Shown here: one piece after another, positions 36,708 through 48,963 of the stretch
Position numbering within the stretch: the stretch's first letter is position 1
Layout of the letters: the number at the start of each line of letters is the position of its first letter
Origin: Hibiscus mutabilis
Lineage: Eukaryota > Streptophyta > Magnoliopsida > Malvales > Malvaceae
Direction of reading: 5' to 3'
Length of the DNA stretch: 64,000 nt
Assembly: GCA_019671005.1 (NCBI GenBank)
Contig: CM033715.1
Location: 3,348,001 to 3,412,000, forward strand
Notes under the pieces: generated by a model
What the model saw: the letters and a program-made list of their open reading frames with translations, nothing else
What the model was told of the DNA's origin: nothing
Database searches by the model: none
Made by a program: the position numbers and the translations under genes

Positions 36708-37783
36708 TGTTAGGATATTTGTTTTGATATAATAATTAAAAAATAGTTTTGGACTAAATTGAAAAGAACTCAAAAATATTTTCAAGTCCAAACAACTTAA
36801 AATTATGTTTGAGGAGTTTTCAAAAGGTTTTGGAATGCTTTGAAACGGTTTTAAAGTAGCAAAACCTGAGTTTTCTGCAAGCCCGTACCGATACGGTATA
36901 CATATCGATACACTTTAGGGTTTCAGCTACAATATTTTTCTAGTAGCCAAAACCTGTACCGGTGCAGACTTGACCGTACCGATACGGAGAGGGTGCGTAC
37001 CGATACGCTTTGTAACGTTCCGATCTTTATTTCAACTACCCCCAACGGCTATTTGAATTGCAGGTCGTACCGATACACTTCTAAATGTATTGATACTCAC
37101 AAGCTTAAAAGAGCTCAACGACTAGTTTTTGAAGAACACGTACCGATACGGCTACCCGCGTATCGATACATTCAGCTCCATAACTACATTTATTGCAGGA
37201 AATAAAAGCCCCACGGCTCTAATTCAATCATAACGGTCACCAATGACTAGGAACTCATTTGGGAGTATACAAGGGACCTCCATGCATCTATGAAAGACTA
37301 ATGATCCACAAGTCAACAATCATATGATCAAAAACATGTCTTAGTGCAAAAATCTCATTTTTGTATAGACAAACACTTGTGAGCTTAATTGTCAATGTAT
37401 ACTCAAGTGTATTAGGATTTGGGTGAGTGCTTAAGTGTGCAAACATCAACCTTTATAGGGAGATTTTCTGTTTGCTAAGTTTTCTCTTGTTTGAGAGAGT
37501 TCCCAAAAAGCTCGGTTTCTGAGCTTTGGATGCTAGACTTGGGTTGTGAGTCTAGGTTGTAAAAGGTTCCCTCCTAAGCCTAGAAAAGGAGAAGAATTCT
37601 TAGTGAATTGGTTGAAATCCTTGATGGGGAGCTAAGGTAGTAGATGTAGGCTTTCGTTAGAAAGCCAAACCACTCTAAATTTTTTGTGTCCAATTCTTAT
37701 TTTTTGCTTCCACCACTTTCACTCAAAAATCAATCTTCTCCGCCACTTGGAAAGCAAATCGGTTGAAGATATCGGGCTCCATA
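36708..37783. mobile_element. Solo LTR 1 (CCGATACG family), inside the foldback terminus
   Basis: It starts TGTTAGGATATTTG and is 1,076 bp long, almost the same as the sister copy at 48964-50038 (1,075 bp). The 5-bp duplication is AAGCC at 36703-36707 and 37784-37788. The 3' end reads CCATA where CA is expected, one likely base change. The left half carries about nine spaced copies of GTACCGATAC or the palindrome GTATCGATAC. The right part shares CTAGAAAAGGAGAA and AGCTAAGGTAGT(A/G)GATGTAG with the sister. No internal retrotransposon sequence is left, so it is a solo LTR. Confidence 0.88.
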
Positions 37784-37797
37784 AAGCCTTCTATGTA

Positions 37798-39412
37798 CGC
37801 CTAATGTAGACAGCACGTCACCACTCGTATAGATCCCACGCTTTTGATAAATTATTAGATGGATCCGACTTACCACGTCATCTACGGTACATCCAATAAT
37901 ATTCATCAATTTCAGTGTAACTTCCAAGTAACTAACTACTCCTTAGTTACATGTAAAAAAATAAGTGAAGATTCACCTTAAAATGACAAAGATGAAAAAT
38001 ATAAACCGAAAACCTTAACCAATCTAAAAATTGTGGACATTTATATGCCAAAATTATTGATTGCTCCAATTGAGTGGATGGCCAAATTTTCATAAAAAAA
38101 TTTCAATCATAAATATATTTATATGTTGTTTCACGTTATATCTTAATTATATATCGTAATGTAAACATAAAATTATAATCTTTCTATCTAGGGAGCCTCT
38201 GCCTTTTTTCTCCGGGCAGCTCCCTATTTTGCTTTTTTAGTGTATTTTTTTTATTAATAACCGATAGATGCATTAGCTGATAACTAATGCATTAGTTAAT
38301 ATTTATAGTTAATTTGACTAGCTGATAACTAATAATCGATAGAAAATAGTTGATAGCATATTACATTAGCTGATAACTAATACATTAATTAATTTGACTA
38401 GCTGATTGTTTAGGAAAATTAACTGATAACCGATAAATATTTTATTATTTAAACAAGCAAAATGAAATATAAAGACATGATTTTAAAAAAATTTGATTAG
38501 TTAATTTGAATAGTTTGTTAGTTATTAATATTTTTTATAAAAAATTATCAATATTTTAATCTACTAATATTAATTAAATTATAAAAAATAAATTTTTTAA
38601 TATAATATTACTAAGCATATTTGAAGGATTTATATATTAATTTATTATTTATAAAATTATTTTTAATATAATTTAATTAATCATTAAATTTAAATACAAA
38701 TATAAATTAGTAAAAATAAAAAATAGAAAATATTATTTTACAAGTATTTATAATTTAATGTTAAAACCTCCAATTTTAAAAAATTCTTATTAATAATTTC
38801 TTAAAACTAAAAATTTTATTTTAATTTACTATCTCAATCCGCTATTTATTAAACATCCAAATTAATATATTTGACCGGTCAAACTTCCTTATTTCACTCA
38901 AAGTCATATGTGTGTTTTTCCCTTTTTCTCTCTTGTACTACAGAATTTAAATCCATTCAACATTTTGAGAATACTTCCTCTTGCTTTTCAAGTGAGTTTT
39001 ATTTATTTCGAAAAAAAAGTGAGTTTCTTTTTTTAACTTGAAAAAAAGTGAGTTTTTTTTTTAAACTTGAAAAAAAGTGAGTTTTATTAGTGACTAATCC
39101 CATCTATCTCCGGTACTAAAATGGAAAAACCAAAGTAACAAACTTGAGCATTTCATTTGTCCAAAATAACTTGAGCATTTCCACATTCCACATTTCTTTC
39201 TTTTTCCTGCTTAAAATTTTAGTCTCCGTCTTTCCTCCGCAGGTCTCTCTTCTCTTCTCTTGTTTTAGCTTCTACAGCCCTTTTCCCCCTGTTTAAAGTG
39301 GGGGGGGGGGGTTGGTATTCAGCTTTAACATTTTTTAAATTTGGGTTCCTTCAGCTTTGGTGGTTTTTTTCTTATGATATGAGAAACTGTTAGGGTTAGA
39401 AGAAGAGGGAAG
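37798..39412. other. Intergenic stretch upstream of the kinase gene
   Basis: About 38265-38460 repeats the words GCTGATAACTAAT and TTGACTAGCTGAT several times. About 38985-39085 holds three tandem copies of a 36-base unit built on 'cttgaaaaaaagtgagttt'. A run of about twelve G lies at 39300-39311. The last 200 bases are pyrimidine-rich (TCTCTTCTCTTCTCTTG), a common plant 5'-leader feature. Confidence 0.5.
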
Positions 39413-42400
39413 ATGGGATTAGGCTTTGAGGAAGGAAAGGTGAAGTCTTGGGATACGTGCAAATCAAAGGGAAGGAAGAAGAAGAAGAAAAACGGTGAAA
39501 AAGAAGATCTTGATGACGAAGCTGCTGTAGAAGAAACAGGGTGTTGGCCTGGGTTCAGATTTATTGGAAGCTGCATTTCTTCAAGATCCAAAGTTGACAC
39601 TTCTGTTAGTGGGACAAGTACCAACTATGGTGATTTTTCTTCTTTCTTTCTTGCCGGATGTTATCCCCTTTTCTTATGCTCTGCTATTAACCTTTTTTGG
39701 GTCACCTTTTTTCACACTGAATAATGTTATTTTTGGCATGTTTTGCTGGATAAAATAATATGTTTATTGTTATGATCATTTTGTGATTTGAATGCTGTGA
39801 TGCTAGTTTGTAAGTAGCTTGGAGATGATTGATAGGGAAGCTAATTTAGCTAGGTTCACCCTGTAAAATGCTGCATCCAGCATAAGGTCTAACAATTCAA
39901 GCAGTGGGTTTTCTCTAGTTATGATTGGAGTCAATTAGTAGACTTTAACTAGTTAACTATCTTTAGAAAATCGTAAAATTGTACTTTGGAACTCTATTGA
40001 ATCCAATGAGAGTTTAGCCCCAACCTTGAGCTACTTAAATATTATGAAATGTGGAAATTGCTGTCCTGGATCATTTTGTTTGACAAGGTTATAGATAATG
40101 TATGGCATTGATGAGAAAGAGCTAGTATTAGATACATTGAAAAGCTCCCCTACATTATATTATCAGCATTATAACCACGCTGTGGCAACTCCCATACATT
40201 ATGTTTTTCTTCTTGGAGCCCTATATAAATTTTATCTTTTGACATGTTAAATCTGTGCATTGATGAACAGATAGCAAATCAGCCAATGATACCAGTAAAG
40301 ATCAACCAGCAGCTCCAGTTGTCTCATCTACAACCACTAGCAATGCAGAAAGTAGTTCATCTACTTCCAAACTTGAAGATGAGATTAAAATTGCATCTCG
40401 GTTACGGAAATTCACATTTAACGATCTAAAGTTGGCAACAAAAAACTTCAGACCTGAGAGTCTTCTTGGCGAAGGCGGTTTTGGTTGTGTTTTCAAGGGG
40501 TGGATCGAAGAAATGGAACTGCTCCAGTAAAACCAGGTACTGGTCTTACTGTTGCTGTTAAAACACTCAACCATTATGGCCTCCAGGGTCATAAAGAATG
40601 GTTGGTTTGCGCATTTCCTCAGCTGTTTCTCTTTTACTCGTTCATATCAGTGCCTCACTTTTTTTTTCTGTTTCTTCTAAGTACTTCATCATTTGTTGAT
40701 TCTTGGATCATCAATTTGGCAGGCTGAAGTGATTTATCTTGGGGATCTCATCCATCCTAACTTGGTTAAACTTATTGGTTATTGCATTGAAGATGATCAG
40801 AGACTGTTAGCTTATGAGTTTATGCCTCGTGGAAGCTTGGAGAACCACCTCTTCAGAAGTATGTAGCTGCTATTTTGTCTATGAATGGTTTTTCACTTCA
40901 GAATATTCATTTTTAAGGCATCATAAATGTTCATTCAAAAACTATGTAAAGTTGGGTTTCAGCCACCTGCTACATATACCTTCTAGGGATATTGAGTTAG
41001 AAGTTACAACAACTATCATCTCTGATCTCTGGCATATGGCTGCTTTTTAGATTGGATTCTAAAAATTATGGATCTACAATCAACTTTAGAAAATGTTGAC
41101 CTGTTAGATTGGACTTGAATTACTTCTCAATGTTGATATACCAAATGTTTCTTATAGATGTGTGCTATGATTGGGGGTTTTATGTTTTCAAATAACATTG
41201 TAACTCAGTTAGTTGCTCATGTAGGATCCTTGCCTCTTCCGTGGTCCATTAGGATGAAAGTTGCACTAGGTGCTGCAAAAGGTCTTGCATTTCTCCATGA
41301 AGAGGCAGAAAGACCTGTGATATACCTTGATTTCAAAACCTCTAATATCCTACTGGATGCAGTATGTGCCAAAAGCTTTACCTCAATAAAGTTCTCTGTT
41401 TAATGGTACAAATAAAACAAGAATTATTTCTATGGAATGATTTATACCTTATAACATGCATTGCAGGACTATAATGCTAAGCTTTCTGATTTTGGGCTTG
41501 CTAAAGATGGTCCTGAGGGAGACAAAACCCATGTATCAACCCGTGTGATGGGAACATATGGCTATGCAGCCCCTGAATACGTGATGACCGGTAAGCTTTA
41601 ATAGAAAGGAGATGCTTGTTTAAATTTACAACTCTACCCTTCCCTTCCCTGTCTATACGCTCTCCCAACTTTATACTTGACAGTTAAAAGATGCGCAATC
41701 TTACAATATTGCACCTCGGCTGATGAACACCAAACTATTTTGCTGTGTAACTGCTTGTAGAACGCCCTTGCATGCTCTTTAGATGGAATCACAGCCTGTT
41801 GACGTTTCCATCCCGTTCAACCCGTATTCATTTAACAGGCAGCTCATGTTTATGATGTCAGTTGATTATTTAAGATGCTTTTTAGTGAAAAAAAAACCCA
41901 GCAGGATTACCTGACATGTCGGTGAACTTTTCACTGTTTATTGTGGGTTTTGCAATTACTTTCGTCGATGAACCCTTTAACATTTCTTCTCCTTTATAAA
42001 TTTATCATAATGCCTCTTTATTTTTTACCTGCTCTCCAAGTTCGGAGATGCAAGGAACACTTTATTTTGGTTCTCCTCTTTGGGTGTAATTCAAATGAGC
42101 ATTAATTCTATCTCAGGACATCTTACCTCAAGAAGTGACGTCTACAGTTTTGGTGTGGTTTTACTCGAAATGTTGACTGGTAGAAGATCCATGGACAAAA
42201 ACCGACCTAATGGAGAGCATAATCTTGTGGAATGGGCTCGACCTCATCTAGGTGAGAGAAGAAGATTCTATAGACTGATTGATCCTAGGCTTGAAGGCCA
42301 CTTCTCGATTAAAGGTGCTCAGAAAGCCGCACATCTGGCTGCTCACTGTCTAAGCCGTGATCCAAAAGCGAGACCCCTGATGAGTGAAGTGGTGGAAGCA

Positions 42401-42631
42401 TTGAAGCCTCTACCAAATCTCAAGGACATGGCAAGCTCATCATTTTATTTCCAGACAATGCAAGCAGAACGAGTCGGATCCAGTCCAGTTACTAGAAACG
42501 GTATCCGAAATCCAGCTGGATCACTTTCAAGGAACGGGCAGAGGAGCCTTTCCATTCCAAATGGTCCCCATGCTTCTCCCTATCACCATCAGTATCCCTA
42601 TCAATCACCAAAAGCCAAGGGTAAACCATAA
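39413..42631 (+). pseudogene. PBL34: Receptor-like cytoplasmic kinase VII, PBL34/35/36-like, frameshifted
   Basis: PBL34-36 are membrane-anchored kinases that pass signals from surface immune receptors. Exons: 39413-39629, 40271-40604, 40723-40858, 41225-41361, 41467-41590 and 42117-42631. The protein starts MGLGF (myristoylation glycine). It has KFTFNDLKLATKNFRPESLL, the P-loop GEGGFGCVFKG, the lysine VAVKTL, the DFG in KLSDFGLAKDG, GTYGYAAPEY and the family tail YYFQTMQAER-type (here FYFQTMQAER). Two defects: in exon 2, after FKGWIEE near 40510-40515, one A of the expected run is missing, so translation would stop at TAA 40528-40530. The exons sum to 1,463 nt, one short of a multiple of three. 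The catalytic loop also reads YLDFKTSN, codon CTT at 41326-41328, where the family has YRDFK. Splicing and the rest are intact, so an assembly error for the deletion remains possible. Confidence 0.85.
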
Positions 42632-43000
42632 TGTTGATTAGTTAAATTATCTTTCCCCAACCGCTTTTCATCAATTTATTTCGTTTACCCCTCAGTATAG
42701 GTGTATTCCGTCGAAGCATTTCTTCCCAGACCATGGAAAAAACAAGAGAGTAACATGTTTGCCGTAATATCATGTTTAGGATGTTAGCCTGTCAGGGCTG
42801 TTATGGAGCAAAATGCCATGTTAAATCATCTGTTGCTTTAATCTATTCGGAAAACGTTGAAAGATATCATTTTTCTCCGTTCCCTGTTGTATACAAGTGC
42901 TTGTTTCATGGTAGTATCTACTTGGCTGAAAGAGTTTTGCCTGTTTCTATAATGGAAATATTTAGAACAAGTCTTCCATATAGAACAACAGTAACGTTAG

Positions 43001-43258
43001 TTGATCTACATTACGAGATTTGATAAGGCTGACCGACTTATTAAGCTTGAGATGAGGCTCGAGTTTCCCCAGAATTGCAATGGTCATTGTAAAGATCTTG
43101 ACCTCTCGCCTGTTGGATTCTCAACTCCATTTAACTTGCAGAAAAAAAGGATTAGTCTCATAAAGCAGTTATTAGAACATCAAAAGGAGTTGGAAGAGGA
43201 AGGAAAGAAATCCATACCAAGCCAGAATACAAAGGCTTCTCCAATGTTAAAGGACTAG
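43001..43258 (+). other. Unrecognised 85-codon open frame downstream of the kinase
   Basis: The part from about 43055 reads EFPQNCNGHCKDLDLSPVGF and later KKRISLIKQLLEHQKELEEE, a likely short helix. It looks like a coding fragment, but I do not know the family and see no companion exons. It could be an exon of a decayed gene between the kinase and the first pectate lyase. Confidence 0.25.
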
Positions 43259-43625
43259 AATCACTTGGCACATGGAGTCCTCTACGAATCGATTAATTGA
43301 TTATTTTTATGTAGAATTATGAATAGTTGGAGTATATAAGCCAAATCTTTTAATATAATAATATACCACTTGCCATTCAAAATCTTCCCACCTAATTTAA
43401 ATCCCAACATGTTCCTATAGGCTATAATAGGATAGCCATGCGTTATTTGGCAAAAATCCTTGCGGGCAAAACATATGTTGATGTTTTCGCTCTTCAAAGA
43501 CCAAGCTTAAGTTCATCCTCTTGACCTGGCTCGTCTCTGGTGAGACAGGGTCCTGCAGCAATAAATAAAATTGCTTGCAGGACTTGGGCCTAGGAATCCT
43601 TTTTTCATATTTATTTGAAGAAAAC

Positions 43626-45121
43626 ATGGCCACTTGGGGAAATCAAAGTTTTAGCTTAATTTTGCTCTGCTTCTCCTTTGCTGTAATAATTCCAAGACTG
43701 CACGCAGAGTACGATGATTATTGGAGGGAACGCGAATTGCAAGCTAAAGAAAACCTTGAAAAGGAATATAACCCCAATCCAGAGGAAGTCACCAAGCATT
43801 TCAATGACCATGTTGCCAGGTAACAAGTGTTTCAGATAATCATGTATGTGTATTGTCTTTGTTATTAACATCAACGTGTTAAATCTTGTATTGTATTGCA
43901 TATCCACTACCCAGGACGTTGATGGTGTTCAGTACTAATACGACGAGACGGGCGTTGAGGAGGAAAAACTATCATCTGGGTCCATGTGAGGCAACCAACC
44001 CCATTGACCAATGTTGGCGATGTGATCCAAACTGGGCGGAAAACAGGACGAGGCTGGCTGATTGCACCCTTGGATTTGGGCGTGGTACTAGTGGTGGGAA
44101 GAAGGGACCAATTTACGTGGTGACTGATCCTACAGATGATATTCTTAACCCGGCACCCGGAACTCTACGTCACGCTGTCATCCAAAACGGGCCTCTTTGG
44201 ATCACCTTCGCAAGAAGCATGATCATCAAGCTGAAACAGGAGCTCCTTATGACAAGCGATAAAACCATCGATGGTAGGGGAGCCAACGTGCACATTGCTT
44301 ACGGGGCTGGTATTACCATCCAGTTTGCCAAGAACGTTATCATCCATAACATCCATATTCATCACATTATTCCGGGAGCTGGTGGCAAGATTAAGGACGG
44401 TGCAAACCACTTTGGATTCAGGACAAATAGTGATGGTGATGGGATTTCCGTTTTCGGATCAACCAATGTTTGGCTTGACCATCTTTCCATTTACAAATGC
44501 TCCGACGGTGTGATTGATGTTATTCAGGGTAGCACTGCCGTTACCATCTCTAACTGTCATTTCACCGACCACAATGATGTAAGCAAACTTCAAACCTTTT
44601 TACTTAAAACTAGAATATTGAGGCTGAAGAAGTTGAGTGATTGGTGCACGCAGGTGCTGTTGTTTGGAGCACATGACAGTTACACTCCGGATGAGAAGAT
44701 GCAGATCACTGTTGCTTTCACCCGTTTTGGCAAAAATCTGGTACAAAGGATGCCTAGGGCCCGACTTGGGTTTGTCCACGTTGTCAACAACGACTACACT
44801 TTCTGGAACATGTACGCCATTGGAGGTAGCGCCCACCCTACAATTATCAGCCAAGGCAACCGGTTTAGAGCTCCACGAAACGTGGCGGCCAAAGAGGTGT
44901 GCAAGAGGGAATACACAAGACCAGAAGTGTGGAAGAGCTGGAACTGGAGATCATAGGGTGACTTGATGTTGAACGGTGCCGTTTTCACTCAATCCAGAGA
45001 TCCAAACGCAAGTAAGAAATTTGGAGCTGACAAAATGTTGGCATTTAAGCCGGCTCATATGGTTCCCCTTCTCGTAAAGTTTTCTGGAGCACTTACCTGC
45101 TCCCCTGCCAAGCCTTGCTAG
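43626..45121 (+). CDS. Pectate lyase-like protein 1 (pollen type), with premature stop
   Basis: This is a polysaccharide lyase family 1 enzyme that cleaves de-esterified pectin in the wall. Exons: 43626-43819, 43915-44578 and 44654-45121; exon 3 is exactly as long as in the two sisters. A signal peptide (residues 1-27, SLILLCFSFAVIIPRLHA) is followed by the pollen Amb-a-type N-terminal segment YDDYWRERELQAKENLEKEYN. PL1 landmarks: TIDGRGANVHIAYGAGITIQ, VWLDHLS, CSDGVIDVIQGSTAVTISNCHF and the catalytic QRMPRARLG. At 44954-44956 a TAG stands where the second copy has CAG, just after WNWRS; the remaining 55 codons to the TAG at 45119 stay open. The product would lose the C-terminal strand and the last cysteines, so it may be unstable. 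It is the most diverged of the three. Confidence 0.85.
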
Positions 45122-45349
45122 CTCCCTTCCTTTCTTGTATTCCTAGCAAGCTGATGCATCTTTTATGGATATAACATTTCCAGGCTCCACCTAATTTTTA
45201 AGTTTATTTGTTCATTTATTCCCACAAGATTGGGCCATGTTTATATTATGTCCTTTTCATGACAATAATAATCACCCAAATAACAAGTACATACACCCAA
45301 GCTTAATTCTTTAGGTGGATTCAACTTAACTCCAACTTTGATAATTGAT

Positions 45350-46405
45350 ACTTGGGCAATTCGGTTTACCCTTATCTCAATGATCTTGAAAAATTAAAGC
45401 TTACCCTTACAAAAAAAATTCACCCAATTTAGCCCTCAAAATTTAAATTGCACTTAATTTAGCTCATCCGTTGCGTTGACCGTCAATGCCTCTAACGGTC
45501 AAAGATAAAAGGACACATGGCACACTATGGACTTGAGACATCATCAAAATTGTTTTTTAATTCTAAAAAAATCTACAAAATTGTAAAAAGTAAAAAAAAA
45601 TTAAATTAAATTATTTTTTTTATAAATAACATAAAATAATATTTTTTAAAAAAACCTCAAAGTTTCATTTCTTTTAAAAAAAGCCTCATAAATCCATAAA
45701 TCAAGCATTAGACCGATTCAACCACCGGCCACTCCCCGTCACAGGAAAATCCCTCCCATCCTCGTCGTCTTTGCACCCATTCTCACTGCTCGACACCCCT
45801 TGCATCGCCCGACCAATTCTCCCTCAATATTTCTTCCTTCGTCTGTCACAATACCAATAACTTTCACCGTACATTTTGAAAAAAAATAAAATTTAGGGGT
45901 TTATAATTAAAAATATATTTTAAATTTTTTATACAATTTCTAAATATTATTTCATTATATATATATATATATGTATATCTTAATAACTATTACAATAATT
46001 TTTATTTTTTTTTATTTTAAGTAAAAATATTTTTTATAATTTTATACATAATTTTAATTTTTTACATATTTACATATTTTTAGATTTTTCTTAAAATTTT
46101 AAATACTTTTACAAATTTTTTAAATATTTTTTTGACTTTTAAATATATTATTTTATAATTTTAAATAATTATTTATGCTTTTGCTGATGTGGCACGTCCA
46201 GAGTGTGCAACGTGTCACCATCATAATAACTACTTTTGAGTTAACGATTAACGTTACATAAAGACTAAATTGATCGCAATTTAAATTTTGAGGGCCTGAT
46301 TAATCATAATTTGAATTCTGAAGACTCAATTGAGTGATTTTTTTTATGAAAGCTTAACTAATTTTTTAATTTTTCATTGAGGGCCAATTTAACCTAATAG
46401 GCTAA
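45350..46405. mobile_element. Long inverted-repeat element, no TSD found
   Basis: The left arm (from about 45360: CTCAATGATCTTGAAAAATT, CCCTCAAAATTTAAATTGC, GACCGTCAATGCC) is mirrored on the right to about 46405 (GCAATTTAAATTTTGAGGG, TTAACGATTAACG). The interior holds a short GC-rich block (45715-45800) and a long A/T block. The layout resembles the foldback at 35877-36707. Ends are approximate. Confidence 0.6.
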
Positions 46406-48029
46406 TGTTTTAGACTTCGTACCAATTGATTATTTGCCAAAAATTGTTTAGATTTGACTCACAATAATTATAAGTCTGAGATTTTGAAAATTTACATAGA
46501 GATAGAAGTAGTAGAAATGTCTTATTTATTTCTTCAAATTATCCCGTATGTATTATTTATGTTTGAAGCTCACACTTCAAGCACGTGTGAGTTTGAGAAT
46601 AGTAAAAAAATGATATTTGATGGGGAATATAATTTGATCTAAACCTGATTCAAAATGATTAAAAAATATGAAAATTAAAGAGGTTTGAGCTAACTTCAAT
46701 AATCTTGTAACATCGAACATTATCAACAACTAATGCTTACATTAATTTAGATTTAGTGTCACAAAACAACTAAATAATTAAAAAAAGTTAGTTACCGAAA
46801 AAATAATTCAAAATTTTTGAAAATTTCGTTACTCATAATTTCTCGTATTCTGCAATATTGAGTTTTTTTTAGTAAAGCAATACTGAAAGTTATTCTTCGT
46901 TTATTTTGAGAGTTGTCTTCGATTAAAAGGCTGAGACTGAGTGTATGCTATGAGTTTTGTGACAACAATTATTTAAGCTATAATTGGGTAAATTGAATTG
47001 GCTAGTAAAGTTTGTACAGTAAAAGTTGTATAAATGATTGGTTTAATTGTGTCTACAATTATTCAGTGTCTATTTTAATTTATTTTTTGTTTATTATTAT
47101 TGTAACAAGAACCGTTGATTTTTTTAGGGTACGACCGTTGAATTTCTATTTACAATATAAATGGTGTCTAAACTAAAACATAATTGTCAAATGTTACAAC
47201 TTGCAATTAATTAGATAATCAATACATAAATTCATAATGCTTTTGTATTGTTTTCAATTATTTAAAACATTATGCTTTCTATAAACATGTAAAGTTGACT
47301 CGTTTATTTTTTTTGAGTTTTTATATTGTATCATATTTTAATTACGACAAAAATAAATAGCATAGTTATGTACTACATAGGGCATAAGTAAGATAAGAGA
47401 ACAGAACTTTGTTATATTGTACTACGTGCAGCAGTTGACTGCTTTTTTGGTTTAATAAAATTTACAATAATTAAAGCCAAAAAATATAACAGCGTTTGAG
47501 TTACATCAGTCAAAAATTAATCTTATAACATTATATAAAATATAAAATAATTTTTTTGTTGACTTATCATTTTGTCAAGTCATTTCAAACTGATTACCGT
47601 CAGTTTTTTCACAATTTTCATCCGTAAAGGGACAATTTTGACTAATACCCATAAAAATATCATCGAAATCATGGTTAATAAATTTACATCAAATGCATAA
47701 AAACTAGTACCCATAAAAATAAAAAACTAAAAAAACGAAATAAAATCTGAAACATATGTAAAAAGAAAAGCAGCACAGTTTACCAAATACATAAAACCAA
47801 ATACATAAAAACTGGGATTAAAACAAGGAAAGCTAACGTCAAGTGATCACATGCTCATGGGTTTCTCAACTTTGTATGGAGACGGAAAGTATATTGAGAG
47901 AAATAAGGAGAAGAAAGTGTTGAAGAAATATAGTAGAAAAAAAGAAAATAGAAAAAATATACGATGTGAATTAAGAATTAATATAGTAGAAAATTAAGGA
48001 TTGAGTTTAATGAAGAACAATATGGAAGA
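46406..48029. other. Intergenic stretch with a MITE fragment
   Basis: AT-rich spacer with no gene. Positions 47520-47640 match the inner arm of MITE family G (TTGACTTATCATTTTGTCAA, CATTTCAAACTG, TTTTCATCCGTAAAGG) without the other arm. Confidence 0.5.
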
Positions 48030-48092
48030 TGGTGGTGGGGAAAAGAAATAAAAAATTATAAATATGGAGGATTAAATGTGTAATTATACAAA

Positions 48093-48963
48093 ATTTTCAT
48101 TTTAGTACCTAAAGTATTTTTTGGTCAAAATAAGTACCTAAAGTATACTTTTTGGTTAAATTAGGTACCTAAAGTATACTTTTTGGTTAAATTAGGTACC
48201 TAAAGTATACTTTTTGGTCAAAATAGGTACCTAAAGTATTTTTCGTTAGAGTAAGTACCGAAAGTATATTTTTTGGTCAAAATAAGTACATAAAGTATAT
48301 TTTTTCTTTACAATAAGCACATAATGTATTTTTTAATTAGGGTAATTATTCTATACACAAGCGCGTGTGTAAACTTTTTTACACAAGCTCCTTAATTTTA
48401 GGGGTTAGAGACTCTTTTTAGGGTTTAAAGTTTAGGGGTTTAAGTTTAGTAGTTTTGAATTTAGGGGTTGTTGATAGAATTTGGGGTTTAGGGTTAAAAT
48501 TTAGGGTTTATAGGTGAAAACCTAAATCCCTACCCATATCACCCTAAACCCTAACCCTAAGCCATAAATTCTAACTCTAAATCCTAAATTCTAACCATGA
48601 ACCCTAAATTCTAAACTCATACACTCTAAACCCTAAACTAAAACCATAAATCCTATAATTGAAGCGCTTGTGAAAACAAAAAGTTTCTACCACTAGTGTA
48701 TAGGATATTAATCCTTTTAATTAATGTCACATGACAATCTTTAGAAACTTATATAAAAAAATATGTATACTTTAAGTACCTATTTGACCTAAAATACTTT
48801 AGATACCTATTTTGACCAAAAAATATACTTTAAATACTTACTTTGACGAAAAAAATACTTTAAGTACCTAGTTTAACCAAAAAGTATACTTTAGGTACTT
48901 ATTTTGACCAAAAAATACTTTAGATACCAAAATGAAAAAGTTGGTATACTTTAGGTACTAATA
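48093..48963. mobile_element. Inverted-repeat element built from TACCTAAAGTATACTTTTTGG tandems
   Basis: Left part, 48100-48330: about six tandem copies of a unit of roughly 35 bases, with GTACCTAAAGTATAC and TTTTTGGTCAAA. Right part, 48755-48958: the same unit in reverse. Together they form a large hairpin interrupted by the MITE at 48340-48714. There is no coding capacity and no certain TSD. Confidence 0.65.
48340..48714. mobile_element. MULE-type MITE with telomere-like interior, copy B
   Basis: The element is 375 bp, flanked by an exact 9-bp duplication TTTTAATTA at 48331-48339 and 48715-48723. Its terminal repeats are GGGTAATTATTCTATACAC and, reversed, GGATTAATATCCTATACAC. The interior runs through TTTAGGG-like units into CCCTAAACCCTAACCCTAA-like units. 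Same design as copy A at 24431-24740. Confidence 0.88.
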
